A stretch of DNA of 64,000 nt from NCBI GenBank assembly GCA_036768485.1, contig JAVLUZ010000710.1, positions 241,165-305,164 of the forward strand, written 5' to 3'. The translations under genes were made by a program, and so were the position numbers. Origin of the DNA: Mermis nigrescens (Eukaryota; Nematoda; Enoplea; Mermithida; Mermithidae). The notes beneath the pieces were generated by a model. It worked only from the letters and a program-made list of their open reading frames with translations, was not told the DNA's origin and made no database searches. Below, piece by piece: positions 53,481 to 64,000 of this stretch; the stretch's first letter is position 1, and the number at the start of each line of letters is the position of its first letter.

Positions 53481-55925
53481 GCCAATATGATCTTAGGTAG
53501 CGCGTTAGCGCGTACCTATAATATACTTGGGTACCCCCAACACCTGTGCACCCCCCTACAGCTATAACGGGACACTTCTGGGAGGTGCGGTTTTTTTTAA
53601 AAAAGAAAGATAAGAAAAAAATTCGCTGCCTGTGTTTTTTTGTTTTTCTTGAAACTCAAAAATTGACTGTGTAAAGAAGGTGTAAAGTTTTTGTGTAACG
53701 TTATAACATAGGACAAATTTTGGGACCTTTTTACTGCGGCATGTGGACAACTGAGTATTGATGACTCGAAGGATTGAACAGGATAGGACAATAGAGGGAT
53801 GAATTCTACAGATGGCACTTTTTTTGTTTTTTGAAATTCGCATTAGTTATCGAACGGCAGTCTAAAGAGTGCGAAAAATCTGGGGGTGAAAAAGCACTTT
53901 ATGGTCGAGTTTTTCAACCTTCCTATGTCTCGATACTAACTCCGATTATGAGGTTTTTAAAATGTTTTCTGACAGAAATGTAGAGCGGATCAAGGGCTAC
54001 ATTCTGCATATAAGCAAAGTCTTCTATGCTCTATGGTGAGTTAGATCCTGGGGTTTAAAGTTTACACTCTAGTGGATGGTGTAAAAAACGGATTTTAACT
54101 AAGATTTCTCTGCCAAATTTTTCCGCTTATGAGTCAGTGCAAATCGAAGACAGCATTAATAAAGTGCCTCACAGGGGCTAAACATCGCAGCAAACCGCAT
54201 TTAAAAAAACGCAATATTGAGTTATTTATGGGGTGTAAAGTTCGAAATCAGAGGTAAAAAATGGGCGAAAAAACACGTTTTTTCCGAAGTTTGATTGATA
54301 AATCATACCAAATAATTTTTGCAACAGAATTTTGGCGCACAGGAATGTACTACGATTTAAAAGCTACAAATTGTACCAAACTGAATTTCTTTAAACTCAA
54401 TGGGGAGTTCGGTACGGAATTTTAAAGTTTACAGTGTTCTAAATGGTGGAAAATACGTTTTCGTTGCGTTTTTTGTTCGCCTCTTTCTCCGTCCAGAAGT
54501 CGGGATAAGTCTAATAGAATAAAAATAAAGTGCTTTATATCGGGTGCATGTCAAAGCAAATTGTCTATACATTAATATTTAGCGAGTGTAAAGTCAAAAA
54601 TTTGGAGTTTAAAATGCCTTTCTGTCTTGTTTTTTCTGCCTGCTTCTCCGGTTACGAGTCAGGGACACGTTTATCAAGTCTAGAAATGGACCAGGAACCA
54701 AATTTGATATGCCAGTCTGGCGCATATGTTTACACTCTACGTTGTTGTAAAGTAGTTTACACCAATTGTTAGTTTGCCCATAGAACATTATGTAGACTTA
54801 ATTTTTTCATAAATATTAATCGTAATATCGGAACAATATCAAAATTACGAATCTGACTAAAATCTTCTTTACACTAGGTGTTTACATGAAGTTTACACTA
54901 CATATGTATTTATCTTCGTTTTTGAGCATTACAGAAACCTAATTTTTCTTGGAGTCTAGAAGTTTTCAAAGGATCAAATGTGAGACGTCACGTAGGCGCG
55001 TTTGTTTACATCAAACAGTGATGTAAAGTAGTTTACACTCATTGTTTATATGTCCTCATACCATTGTAGAGACATAATTTTTTCATGAATGTTGATCATA
55101 ATATCCGAGTAATTTTTTACACTGCATGTTAGCCTTTGTTCTAGAGCATTGCAAAAACCGAAATTTTTTCCTGAGATATAAAAATTTACAGGGAATGAAA
55201 TATATACGTCAGTTGGGCGCGCTTGCTTACACTCAGCAGTATTGCAAAGTGGTTTAAACCTAATGTTTATTGTCTTTAAAACATTATGGAGACTCATTTT
55301 TCCATAAATGTTGAAAGAAATATCGGAGCAATATCAAAATTACGAATCCGACTAAAATATTCTTTACGCTATGTGTTTGTGTAAAGTTTACGTTACGTGT
55401 TAACCTTAATTCGATAGACTTGCAGAGACTTTGTAACTGAAGTCAAAGAAATTTTCAAGGATTCATATGTGAGACATCAATTAAGTGAGTTTGTTTACCC
55501 TCAAAAGTAATCTAATGTGATTTAAAAATTATGTTCAAGTGTCCTTAGATCATTGAAGAGATGTAATTTTGTCTTGAATGGGTTGCATTAAAGTTAAATC
55601 TTTCTTAGCCGTGCTTATAATATGTTTCACAAAATCTTGCACATGGAGAGCTATCGTTTAATTGATGTAAATTGCCTGCAAAAGTGGTTTAAAATGAACC
55701 AGCAATCACACTACTGTGCACAGAAGTCGACAAAGATTTGCAGCTTTATTGTAATCATGTACATTAATAAGCCGTAAACTGCTAGTATTCTCTACACCTA
55801 GTAGTTGTGTAAAGTTTGCACTATTCATTTGTTGTTAATATGTAGTCTATACTACAAATTTATTTTACTACCAAATCAAAGCGTTAGTGTTCCTTACATT
55901 TGATATTTGCGTGAAGTTTTTGAAT

Positions 55926-56516
55926 TTTTGCCGAAAAACTTTGCCTTCTAATTTACCAACATCCCGCCTTTTCCATTTTTCTTGAAGTTTAAAATCTTTT
56001 ATAATTCTCTTAATAATTTAATTGTAGGTTTTAACTTTAAGTTTCTCTTGGTTTACAACTCTCGCTTAGCAAGCTCATTTTTCAAAACTTTTTCATAGTG
56101 ATCAGATTAGTCGCGTTTAGTTTGGAATTGGTGACTGGACGGTCGTTATTTTATTACTCGGCTTAAATAAACCAAGTGACTATCTTTTGATTATTTTCTT
56201 TATCGCAAATTCAAACACCCAATTTTCAATTTGAAAATTGACCCTTTTAATTTGAAAATTGATCCAATTTTTCAATTTGAAAATTGAAAATTGGGTGTTT
56301 TCAATTTCAAAAAAGTCACAACACATTGTGCTTGTGTATTGATTGAGTGAGGATTTGCAATGTGAATTCGTTGGTTAATTATTTGTGCTTGATTATAAGT
56401 GAACTGCACATTAAGAAGAAATAACTTAATGGAGTTTTAATTTGAAAATGGATGGTGTCAATAAGGTTGTCTTGTTTAAAAAGGATAATGCTGATGTTAA
56501 GAACAATATTGTTTTC
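55926..56516. other. Extra segment in the right arm, with a small palindrome
   Basis: It has no counterpart in the left arm between 49610 and 49617. It contains a palindromic stretch at 56216-56302, ACACCCAATTTTCAATTTG against its complement. It is probably a later insertion; no target duplication was resolved. Confidence 0.6.
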
Positions 56517-56608
56517 CGCGTTCTTGGACTGTTGTCATTATTGTGGCATGTTACTGATTGTGTTTACTGACTGATGTACTGAAATCACGCTAATTAAAAG
56601 TAGTGTAC

Positions 56609-57367
56609 TAGCAAAGAAAAATGCTCCGATGGAACAAAAAAGATGAATATACTTGGAATTGTGGATTATTATGGATGTAAAAGGAGGGGCACTAGGAAAA
56701 ATCTACCTAAAGTCGGAAAATCTGCTAAAAATCACACTTTCTCTAAGCAACGCAAAAAATCGATGTATATTCTGCGGCCTCTAAAAAAGTGTATTTTTAA
56801 ATAATGTTCGAAGTTTCAGATAAGAGTGTATAAACGAAATCTATCAAGGTTACTTTTTTAAATTGCTGGCACCTGATTGATAGAAAACTAAGAGGTATTG
56901 TATTTAAAGTTGTTTTATTTTATGAGCATTATAGCAAGCAAAGCAGGAGCCGATTGATTAGTGCACACAATCGTTTCGGGCATGCTAGTGTATCTACATT
57001 AAGTCTGTTTCAAGTCAACTTACGCGTTTCCTACTGTTTTAAACCAACCATGTCTTCAATTGTCTTCGATGTTTGCTATTTCATTCAATTGGCTTGGAAG
57101 ACTATTAGTTTACTTAATATCATTTCCCATAGCTACTGCATAGCTAACGTGCTGCTGTTTCAATCTTTGTTATGGTTGAATATTTATTTTAATCTGTTGG
57201 CCGCAGAATATACATCGATTTTTGCGTTGCTTAGAGAAAGTGTGATTTTTAGCAGATTTTCCGACTTTAGGTAGATTTTTCCTAGTCCCCTCCTTTTACA
57301 TCCATAATAATCCACAATTCCAAGTATATTCATCTTTTTTGTTCCATCGGAGCATTTTTCTTTGCTA
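56609..57367. mobile_element. J element copy 3 (foldback), right end of the giant palindrome
   Basis: It starts TAGCAAAGAAAAATGCTCCG after GTAC (56605-56608) and ends CATTTTTCTTTGCTA. The next four bases are TATA instead of GTAC. The left flank GCTAATTAAAAGTAG is the complement of the right flank of copies 1 and 2, so J and this flank travel together. Confidence 0.8.
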
Positions 57368-58358
57368 TATAGAAAAATGTATGAATGAAAATTTTGTTCT
57401 TACCGTTTTCAGGCCCATTTGTTGCATTCTTATTAACAAGATGCACTTCAGAAAACAAGAAATGCGCAAAACATAAGAAAATTTGGCCATTCCTTTCATT
57501 TTAAATATGATTATGTGTCCTTGAAAAAGAAAGACAGACAAAGAAAAAATAGACAAACTGGCATACAAAAGACAAACAAAGCAGGGAATAGACAAACTGG
57601 TACACAATCATTTTCGCACTTTTACTATTATGCTCAACAAGCATGCGCGGTTTCATTCAACGAACAAATAGTGCATTAAATTACAATAGTGATGTGAAGT
57701 GCTGAATTATTTTAGCTGATTCAAGCTTTTGAATTTATTGAATCTATACAAACAATAAATAATAATGACGCGGCGCGAAGCGCCGGAAAATTTTGACGTT
57801 TGCCTTTTTGAACTCAGTTTTCTGGGGCCTGTTGCACCAATTCAGTGGTTCAGAGAGATTCAGTGGTTCAGTGATTCAGTGGTGCGCTTCAGTGGTTCAG
57901 AGGTGTTCTGTTGCACCAACGACTTCTAGTTTAAACTTTACACCATTACAAATAACTTCGTATTGAGTTTAAGGAAGCGCGTCCGAGTGCGATGTGTAAA
58001 CCTTAAGACTTACTTTACTTCTTATAATACTTCGCACTTTCTGAATCACATATATCCGGCGCTACTGACATACCTGCTGGAAGAAGGTGAAAACGCGTTT
58101 TTTGCGTCCACCTCCAGAGTGTAAACTTCAAACCGTCAGAACTTACTCTGTATTGATCTTGAACTAACGCGGTCAAGTGCTTCATGTAGTCCTTGAACCC
58201 TGTAGTCTGTCTCGAAATTCTTAAATCGTTTTTTACAGTATGGTAATTCGAAAGTATTGACAATTCAGCCAATCGGCAGAGAGCAGTTTTTTAGTACCCG
58301 CGTCTCGCATCAACCGATTCGCTAATTGAACAATAAGCTACGTAATATTTTAAACTTC
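57368..58358. repeat. Diverged H and palindrome-derived pieces
   Basis: Positions 57390-57510 are related to the reverse complement of 4400-4500 (H family). A hairpin word (CGGCGCGAAGCGCCGGAAAA) lies at 57772-57791. GGCCTGTTGCACCAA and TTCAGTGGTTCAG repeats lie at 57829-57925, with TTGCACCAA at both ends. Positions 57930-58150 carry TTTACAC/GTGTAAA words. No gene is seen. Confidence 0.5.
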
Positions 58359-58434
58359 GGCGCGGCTTCTCCAAGTGGTCTAGCAGTCTCACTTCACAGC
58401 GTGAAATACGGAGTTCGATACCGCAGCGTGATAG
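58359..58434 (+). repeat. tRNA-like sequence, probable SINE head
   Basis: The sequence has a pol III A-box-like GTGGTCTAGCAG at about 58375-58386 and a B-box-like GAGTTCGATACC at 58411-58422, at about the spacing of a tRNA. The acceptor and anticodon stems do not pair properly, so I do not call a functional tRNA. A tRNA-derived SINE head or a tRNA pseudogene fits best; the SINE body and tail were not delimited. Confidence 0.45.
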
Positions 58435-58689
58435 GTATTTTTCTTGCGAGAGGCTGTTGGTCAAGGTCTCGCAGCTCCTAAGAGCCAGACTGACCCAGAG
58501 TGCCAGAGATCGAGGTTTAGAGCGAAATTACGTGCAATAGGCTATAACCAATTAGATGAAAGACCATATGCCGATTGCTTGAAGTTTCCACTGCTTTCGA
58601 ATCACCTTGCAGCAAAAATGTCTCAAGAATTTTCGAAACAGATTATAGCACATTTCTACATTTGCATAGATTTTTTGGAGACTCTTATA

Positions 58690-59110
58690 CGAAAAATTTG
58701 GCAAACATAAACAAGTCGAACACTCGATCAAAATGTGTCTTTTCGACCCCAGATTTTTGCACTCTTTTCACTCCAACTCGTAAACTATTGCGAAATTCTA
58801 AAAACCAGAAAAGGCACTTTTAGAGAATTCAGTCCTCTACAATTCTATACTATTAAATTCTATGAGGCGTCCTTGCTGAGCTGTGTACAAACTGGGCAAG
58901 AAAACTGGCAGGAGTTTGTGCATGTTATAACGTTACACCAAAACTTTACACATTCTTTGCACAGCCGGTATTGAGTTTTAACAAAAACAAAAACGGGGGC
59001 ATAATCTTTTCCGTCATAGCTTTAGGGAGTAGACATATGCTGGGGTATCCAAGTACATTACTGGTACGCGCTAACACGCTACATATGATACGACAACGTT
59101 GACTTTCATA
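58690..59110 (+). repeat. Partial copy of the palindrome arm
   Basis: Positions 58690-59100 follow 51100-51500 in the same order: ACAAGTCGAA, TGTGTCTTTTC, GTTATAACGTTACACCAAAA, CTTTACAC and a GGTACGCGCTAACACGCTAC end. It is a solitary arm without a visible inverted partner. Confidence 0.7.
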
Positions 59111-60869
59111 GACTGAATAGGTGGAGCCATGCACGCTTCCGATTTATCGAAATTTTTATTTCGCATTTAGCCTTAAAATGACGGGGTCTATTTCCATCCA
59201 ATAAAAATGCTATATACACACCACAGGATGCAGAATTTTCAGAGTTATTAAAAATCTGTTACGATCTTCCTTTAAGTAAAACCATCCTTGTTTACTCCTA
59301 TGTGTAAATGTAGGGGCCTGCGTCTACAAGAGCGACACAGACCGGCCTAACATTACCTTCGAGATTTACTTAGGTACGTAGGTACTCAAGTCTACGCTTA
59401 GCGCTGGCCCCGATCAGCGCAGCCCTGGATAGCTTTCGATCTTTGGACCCTTACAGACCTTACGGCTTCGATCCCCTCAGCCCCTAATATTGCTGGCCGC
59501 TTTTTCGTCGGGTGATCTCAGCAGCTACGCCCTAAGACCTAAGGCTACCTACCTAATCTCGGAATTTGCCGCGGAGGTCAGTTGACCTATCTCAAGCTCG
59601 CAAGTTGAATATTTAACTTATTTTCCAATCAGTGCCTGATTCGGAAAGTTTTTGGTTCCTAATACGTGTAGCACGATAGACTATGAAAACAACAACATCG
59701 AGCTCTAACCTGATCAATCATCCTTAAAAATTAGATAATATTTTTGATCAATTTTAGGTTTGAGAAATAAATTGAGATTTCCAAATGGCATAAGCAAACA
59801 TATGAGATTTACCTATCTGTCCACTCTGATGAGTTGCAATCCTCGACGTAGGAGTGGCCGGCCTAACCCTCGGTATATCCGAAAACTCCTGGGTAGGCTT
59901 TTCTCTATTTTATTTCGAACGAAGAATACACGGCCTAGTTGCCGGACAACACAAATAAAGCAAAAAGAAAAACAAAAACGTATGGACTATACAATCGTAC
60001 GACGGCCAACGAGACTGCCAACAACACAAACTACATTGGCCTAAAGAGACCATTACAGTAAAATAAACGAAGATCAAATTAACATAATACTGACACACTT
60101 ATATCTCAGATCGAATGTTCTCGATTACACAAGCAGTATGCATTAAACAATTACTATTATCATACACTTTACTCTATGCTACCGGACAAGTATCTTAATG
60201 TTTTTTATTATTGAAATTTGGGGAAATAATGGGAAGACCGAAGGCATAGCCCACAGTGCACTATCGTAGATAGCTACTAGTATTGGCTATGTTATGGCTA
60301 CCGCAAACTGCTAAGGTGAGTCTCGCCTACACGTGTAACTCTCGCAGTTACACTCCCCACGTATAGGAAAAAAATTTGAAACGAAGTGGAGAATTTTTTT
60401 CGGGAGTAAACCATCAACGCTAGCGTCTGCAACGCTTCTATAACTCGGCACTCCGGCGTTCGCAACGCCTCTAGTCTGAGCGTCCGCAACGCCTCATCCT
60501 GAGCGAACGTGAAAAACGAAAATAAAAGAACAAAAAAATAACAAATAGCGATAACAAATAATCGGTCAACGCATGACCTCGTTCGCACTCAGGAAACTCT
60601 CGAGCAACACTCTCAATGGCGCTAGGTATAACTATATTGTTGCCCGAGTAATGATGAACTCCGGTCTTGGACAGCATTGCATAATATTCGATCTTGCTGC
60701 CCAATTAGCCTCCTTCAGTCCCCGGGTAATGAGAAAAATTTTGAGTTGAAAAAGTTTAAAGATTGGGTATAAATTAACCCCTTGTCCGTTAAAGAGTTAA
60801 GTACATTTGACTAGGGCGGTACATTTGACTCTCGCGTCCACGTCGCGTACCTAGCCTGGACAATCATTT
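59111..60869. other. Region before the RTE-like element, possibly its 5' part
   Basis: No conserved gene is recognised. A basic frame at 59760-60044 (plus; RRRSGRPNPRYIRK) has no family resemblance that I can support. Positions 59310-59570 are richer in GC than their surroundings. Some of this may be the 5' UTR of the LINE that follows. Confidence 0.35.
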
Positions 60870-63800
60870 ATGATTGACAAAGAAGAGTCAACCCTTGGGA
60901 CTGGCGTCCCCTTGCGGTATCTAGCCAACAGTTGTTTGAAAGTGTACCATGGCCCAGAAGATGTTAGCCTATTTGCTCCAAAGCCATTAAATATTTCTGC
61001 TTTAAACGTACAAACGCTGTTAAAAACTGGTTACCAAGCTTTACTAGCGACCACGCTCAACACTTTCAATGTAGATGTGTGTTGTATTTCCGAAATTCGC
61101 CTGCCAGATTCAGGCACTTGTCGTCTGAATGTACCAAAACAGGACGATTTTTTCACGCTATATTTTAGTGGAGTACCACTGGATGCCCATCAAGGCCAAC
61201 ATGGAGTTGGCATTGCCGTTAATAAAAAGCTTGCAAACACAATCATTGAATGGAAGCCCATTAACGAACGATTAGCCAAAATGCGATTAGCTGCCAAACC
61301 AACCAATATATCCATCATTTCAGTGTACGCCCCCACTAACAGTGCGACCGAAAATGATAAAGATGAGTTTTATGCCACGTTAGATCGTGAAATAGCCCAA
61401 ATACCATCAAACGACTATCTAGTGGTGGCGGGGGATTTTAATGCTCAACTAGGGCCTCCTGTAAAAGGCAGGAAGGAGACTGGGCCTAATACACTTGGAC
61501 ATCTGTGTGAGAATGGTGAACGCTTATTAGATCTAGTATCAAATTACCATCTACTCGTCGCTAATACTGTCTTTCGACATAAACGTCGCCACCTCCAAAC
61601 ATGGATTAGTCCTGATGGTAAAACGCGGAACCAAATTGACCATATTTTAATCAAACAGCGCTGGCGAAATTCCTTGATAGATGCTCGTTCGTTTTGGGGC
61701 ACGGACACAATCACTGACCACGCTTTGCTCTCGGTGAAGATTAAAATCCAGCCACGGAGCCAGAAACGTCCAACCCTGAATAGGAAATTCAATCTTCCTC
61801 AACTTAAAATTCCAGATAAACAAATTGAATTTGCATCAACATATCAGCGCAATAAACTTACAAATCCTGCGACTACGCTAAATGACAAATGGGTTGAAAT
61901 CAAAACATCCCTGACAAAAGCTGCTGAAACTGTCCTTGGTCACGGGAAGAAATTGAACCAAGACTGGATCAGTGATCGAACATTGCAACTCTCTGACCAA
62001 AGGAAAATAGCACGCAGCAATAATAACCATGCACTCACGTCCGATCTAGCAAAGAAGGTTAAATTGTCAGCTAGGCTAGATCGGGAGGCTTATTGGTCAA
62101 ACCAGGCCACTGAACTGGAATGTGCGCAAAGTAGGGGTGATACAAAAAAATTGTTCAGGCTGGTGAAGATCATTGCCCGGAATTACACCCCGGCAGTTAG
62201 TGGAACTATCTTAGATAAAAATGACCAGGCTATCATTGAAAAAAGCAACTACTTGAAAGATGGTGTGAATATTTTTCTGAGTTACTAAACCACAATCCTC
62301 CTTTGCAAGCCATTGTTCAGCCGACTGCGCCAACTCAGATGATCCCTTATAATATCAATGAGAAACCACCAACTATTGAAGAAATCAATAGAGCTGTCAA
62401 GCAGCTAAAAAGCGGACGTGCGCCTGGAAGTGATGGCCTTCCACCCGACTTATTTAAGATCAACAACCTTGCACTTATTGCCGACTTACACGAGCTGTAT
62501 TCTATGATCTGGAAAGATGAATCAATTCCAACTGACTGGCAAACAGCGATAGTTTTACCCTTGTATAAGAAAGGTGACAAAAAACGTTGCAACAACTATC
62601 GTGGTATTTCGCTACTAAATATTGCCTATAAATTGATGGAGAAAATTCTGCTTAATCGACTATTACCAAACCGCGAAAGAAACACCAGAGAAAATCAAGC
62701 TGGATTTAGACCAGGTCGCGGTTGCATTGACCAGATTTTCACACTGCGCCAAATCTTAGAACTTCGCCATGAATTCCGGCAACCAACAGTGGTTGCCTTC
62801 TTGGACTTTACAGCGGCCTTTGATAGTATTGACCGACAATCAATCTGGTTTCTACTTGAATTAGAAGGACTGCCTCCAAAATTAAAACGGTTGTGTGCAG
62901 CTATGTACGCCAAAACGAACTGTCAAATCAGAGCCTATGGAGAGGACAGTCAAGAATTTTCAACTAAAACCGGCGTGCGTCAAGGGGGCGTTCTGTCCCC
63001 CTGTTTGTTTAACATCTGTATCGACCATGTGCTAAAAAGTGCCCTCGATAATGGCCCCGGTGGCATTACAATATACCCAAGTGAACATTCAATCACGGAT
63101 CTTACCTTTGCCGATGACATAGCCTTGCTTGCAGATTCCCCAGACACCATGCAGGCAATGGTAGACCGCATCGAACGAACAGCATCAACCGTGGGACTCA
63201 AGCTCAACTGTGCCAAATCAAAATATTTTGCAATCAATCTAGATCCTGCATCGCTAAATGTTGACTTAACGATTGGAAATGATCGCATGGAACTAGTCAA
63301 CTCTTTTACGTATCTTGGTAGCCGAATATCTCCTAATGGGCTACTGGATGAAGAAATGCCGATCAGAATTGCAAGAGCATCATCAATCTTTTCAGCCTTA
63401 AAACATTTCTGGAGTAGACCCGATATACGGAACAAAACGAAAACCCGAATCTACTGTGCCACGGTCCGAGCCACGCTGTTATATGCTACAGAAACATGGC
63501 CCATAAAACGAGATCAGCTTAGAAAGATGGAAGCCTTTGACCATCGTTGTCTCCGACGAATTACAAAAGTACGTTGGTCAGACTTTATTACCAATGAGTC
63601 TGTCCGCCAACGATGCGGTCTGAAACATCCACTAGCCGCCGCGATGATTTTGCGCCGTTGGAAATGGATCGGTCATGTTATGAGGATGCCTGATTCTCGA
63701 TTGCCCTATAAAACATTTACCAGCTCGCAGGGGCCAACTTGGAAACGCCCTAAAGGAGGCGTTAGACATACAACGCAGCGATATTTCCACAAAAAGGCAG

Positions 63801-63952
63801 AGGAACTTATCATGATCCCATTCAACCTTAGTCGAAAGAAGTTTAACGTTTCGTGGCTACATCATCTTAGATCAATCGCCGCCGACCGGTTGCAGTGGCG
63901 CACAATTTCAAACAACATGGTCAATGCCCACTATGGGCGGAATGGCCGTTAA
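60870..63952 (+). pseudogene. RTE-like LINE: endonuclease plus reverse transcriptase, one frameshift
   Basis: The first frame (60870-62288, 472 codons) carries the APE endonuclease: SALNVQTL, CISEIRLPDSG, VSVYAPTN-like ISVYAPTNSA, VVAGDFNAQLG, NQIDHILIKQRW and the final TDHALLSVKI with its His. A single-base shift at about 62253-62262 moves the reading to the frame giving WCEYFSELLNHNPPLQAI. The second frame then carries the reverse transcriptase: GRAPGSDGLPPDLF, VLPLYKKGDKKRCNNYRGIS, ENQAGFRPGRGCIDQIF, FLDFTAAFD (motif A), VRQGGVLSPCLFNICID, LTFADDIALL (catalytic FADD) and YLGSRISPNG. A TAA follows at about 63950. Total length is near 1020 residues, typical of RTE elements. The GTAAGTAAGTAAGC stretch after the stop resembles their short tandem 3' tails. 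Confidence 0.92.
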
Positions 63953-64000
63953 GCAAGTAAGTAAGTAAGCAAAGAGTTAAGGTACCATAATAGTAAGACC
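63953..64000 (+). repeat. RTE-like 3' tail (AAGT)n and start of flank
   Basis: AGTA units at 63956-63970 follow the stop codon, then AAAGAGTTAAGGTACC. The word AAAGAGTTAAG also occurs at 60791-60801 before the element, which could belong to the element or to a target duplication. Confidence 0.5.

Larger units (their letters stand above)
48696..57367. repeat. Compound inverted repeat of about 8.7 kb (TTTACAC-rich)
   Basis: The left arm, about 48696-51490, is matched in inverse order by 53505-57367. Paired points: 48696-49610 with 56517-57367; 49617-49760 with 55770-55925; tandem 350-bp units at 49740-50280 with 54730-55520; 50500-50760 with 54270-54530; 51300-51470 with 53510-53710. The right arm has an extra segment of about 590 bp (55926-56516). 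Both arms are studded with TTTACAC/GTGTAAA. No protein-coding frame is recognised. The arms differ visibly, so this is not a simple assembly fold. Confidence 0.8.

Noticed and set aside
48696..57367. Assembly artefact explaining the giant inverted repeat
   Set aside because: The arms are clearly diverged and one has an extra 590 bp, unlike the near-identical arms of a mis-joined read. Long reads would still be the proper test.
790..57791. Bacterial REP elements as an explanation for the hairpin word
   Set aside because: The window is clearly eukaryotic (spliced Rab30 and JAZF1-like genes, LINEs). The resemblance is only a short GC hairpin.
58359..58434. Functional tRNA gene
   Set aside because: The anticodon and acceptor stems do not pair as required; reported only as a tRNA-like repeat.
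59760..60044. Basic 94-codon frame as an RTE ORF1
   Set aside because: It lies more than 800 bp before the LINE frame, has no known ORF1 motif, and its link to the element is unproven.

Overview
The window is nuclear DNA from an animal, most likely an arthropod and probably an insect. It has spliced protein-coding exons on the minus strand, AT-rich introns of 1.5 to 4 kb, LINE retrotransposons and a very dense load of short non-autonomous DNA transposons. I cannot name the species. One assembly gap of 17 N lies at 45758-45774.

Two conserved genes can be rebuilt exon by exon, both on the minus strand. (1) A JAZF1-like zinc-finger gene starts near 10270. Its four visible exons are 10163-10270, 7542-7624, 5762-5973 and 1723-1864, and it runs off the left edge before the C-terminal zinc fingers. 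(2) A Rab30-type small GTPase starts at 45129. Its exons are 45043-45129, 42001-42169, 38782-38880 and 35707-35894 (or to 35686). Exon phases agree at every Rab30 junction and, with one acceptor choice, at every JAZF1 junction. The second Rab30 intron appears to use a GC donor.

Most of the rest is transposable elements, many of which I could delimit to the base by 8-bp target-site duplications (TSDs). These are hAT-like short elements in several families, labelled here by letter. F elements (2.5-2.7 kb) have termini CAGTGATCG and subterminal GC-rich hexamer repeats that differ between copies. F2 is a 1-kb element with TAGAGCTGTGC termini. B elements are about 240 bp, with ends resembling CACACCTGGGC. 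Families A, C, D and E share CATACATG or CAGTGTTTT ends, and O elements have CAGTGTTGCCAGG ends. They nest in each other up to three deep, sit end to end with 8-bp spacers, and twice reuse the same target inside B. There is also a non-autonomous Helitron carrying a 51-bp satellite (24405-25729), a CpG-rich element with a 3-bp TTA duplication (7898-9057), several foldback elements, and a roughly 8.7-kb compound inverted repeat rich in TTTACAC motifs (48696-57367).

Retrotransposons: a CR1-like LINE with a PHD-finger ORF1 (17604-24110) is broken by frameshifts, a stop and a 2.5-kb F insertion. A 5'-truncated CR1-like fragment lies on the minus strand (16703-17396). An RTE-like LINE at the right edge (60870-63952) is intact except for one frameshift.

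A short CpG-rich hairpin word, GGCGCGAAGCGCC followed by GAAAATTTT, recurs about 35 times across otherwise unrelated element families. It is the most pervasive signal in the window that no standard feature type explains.
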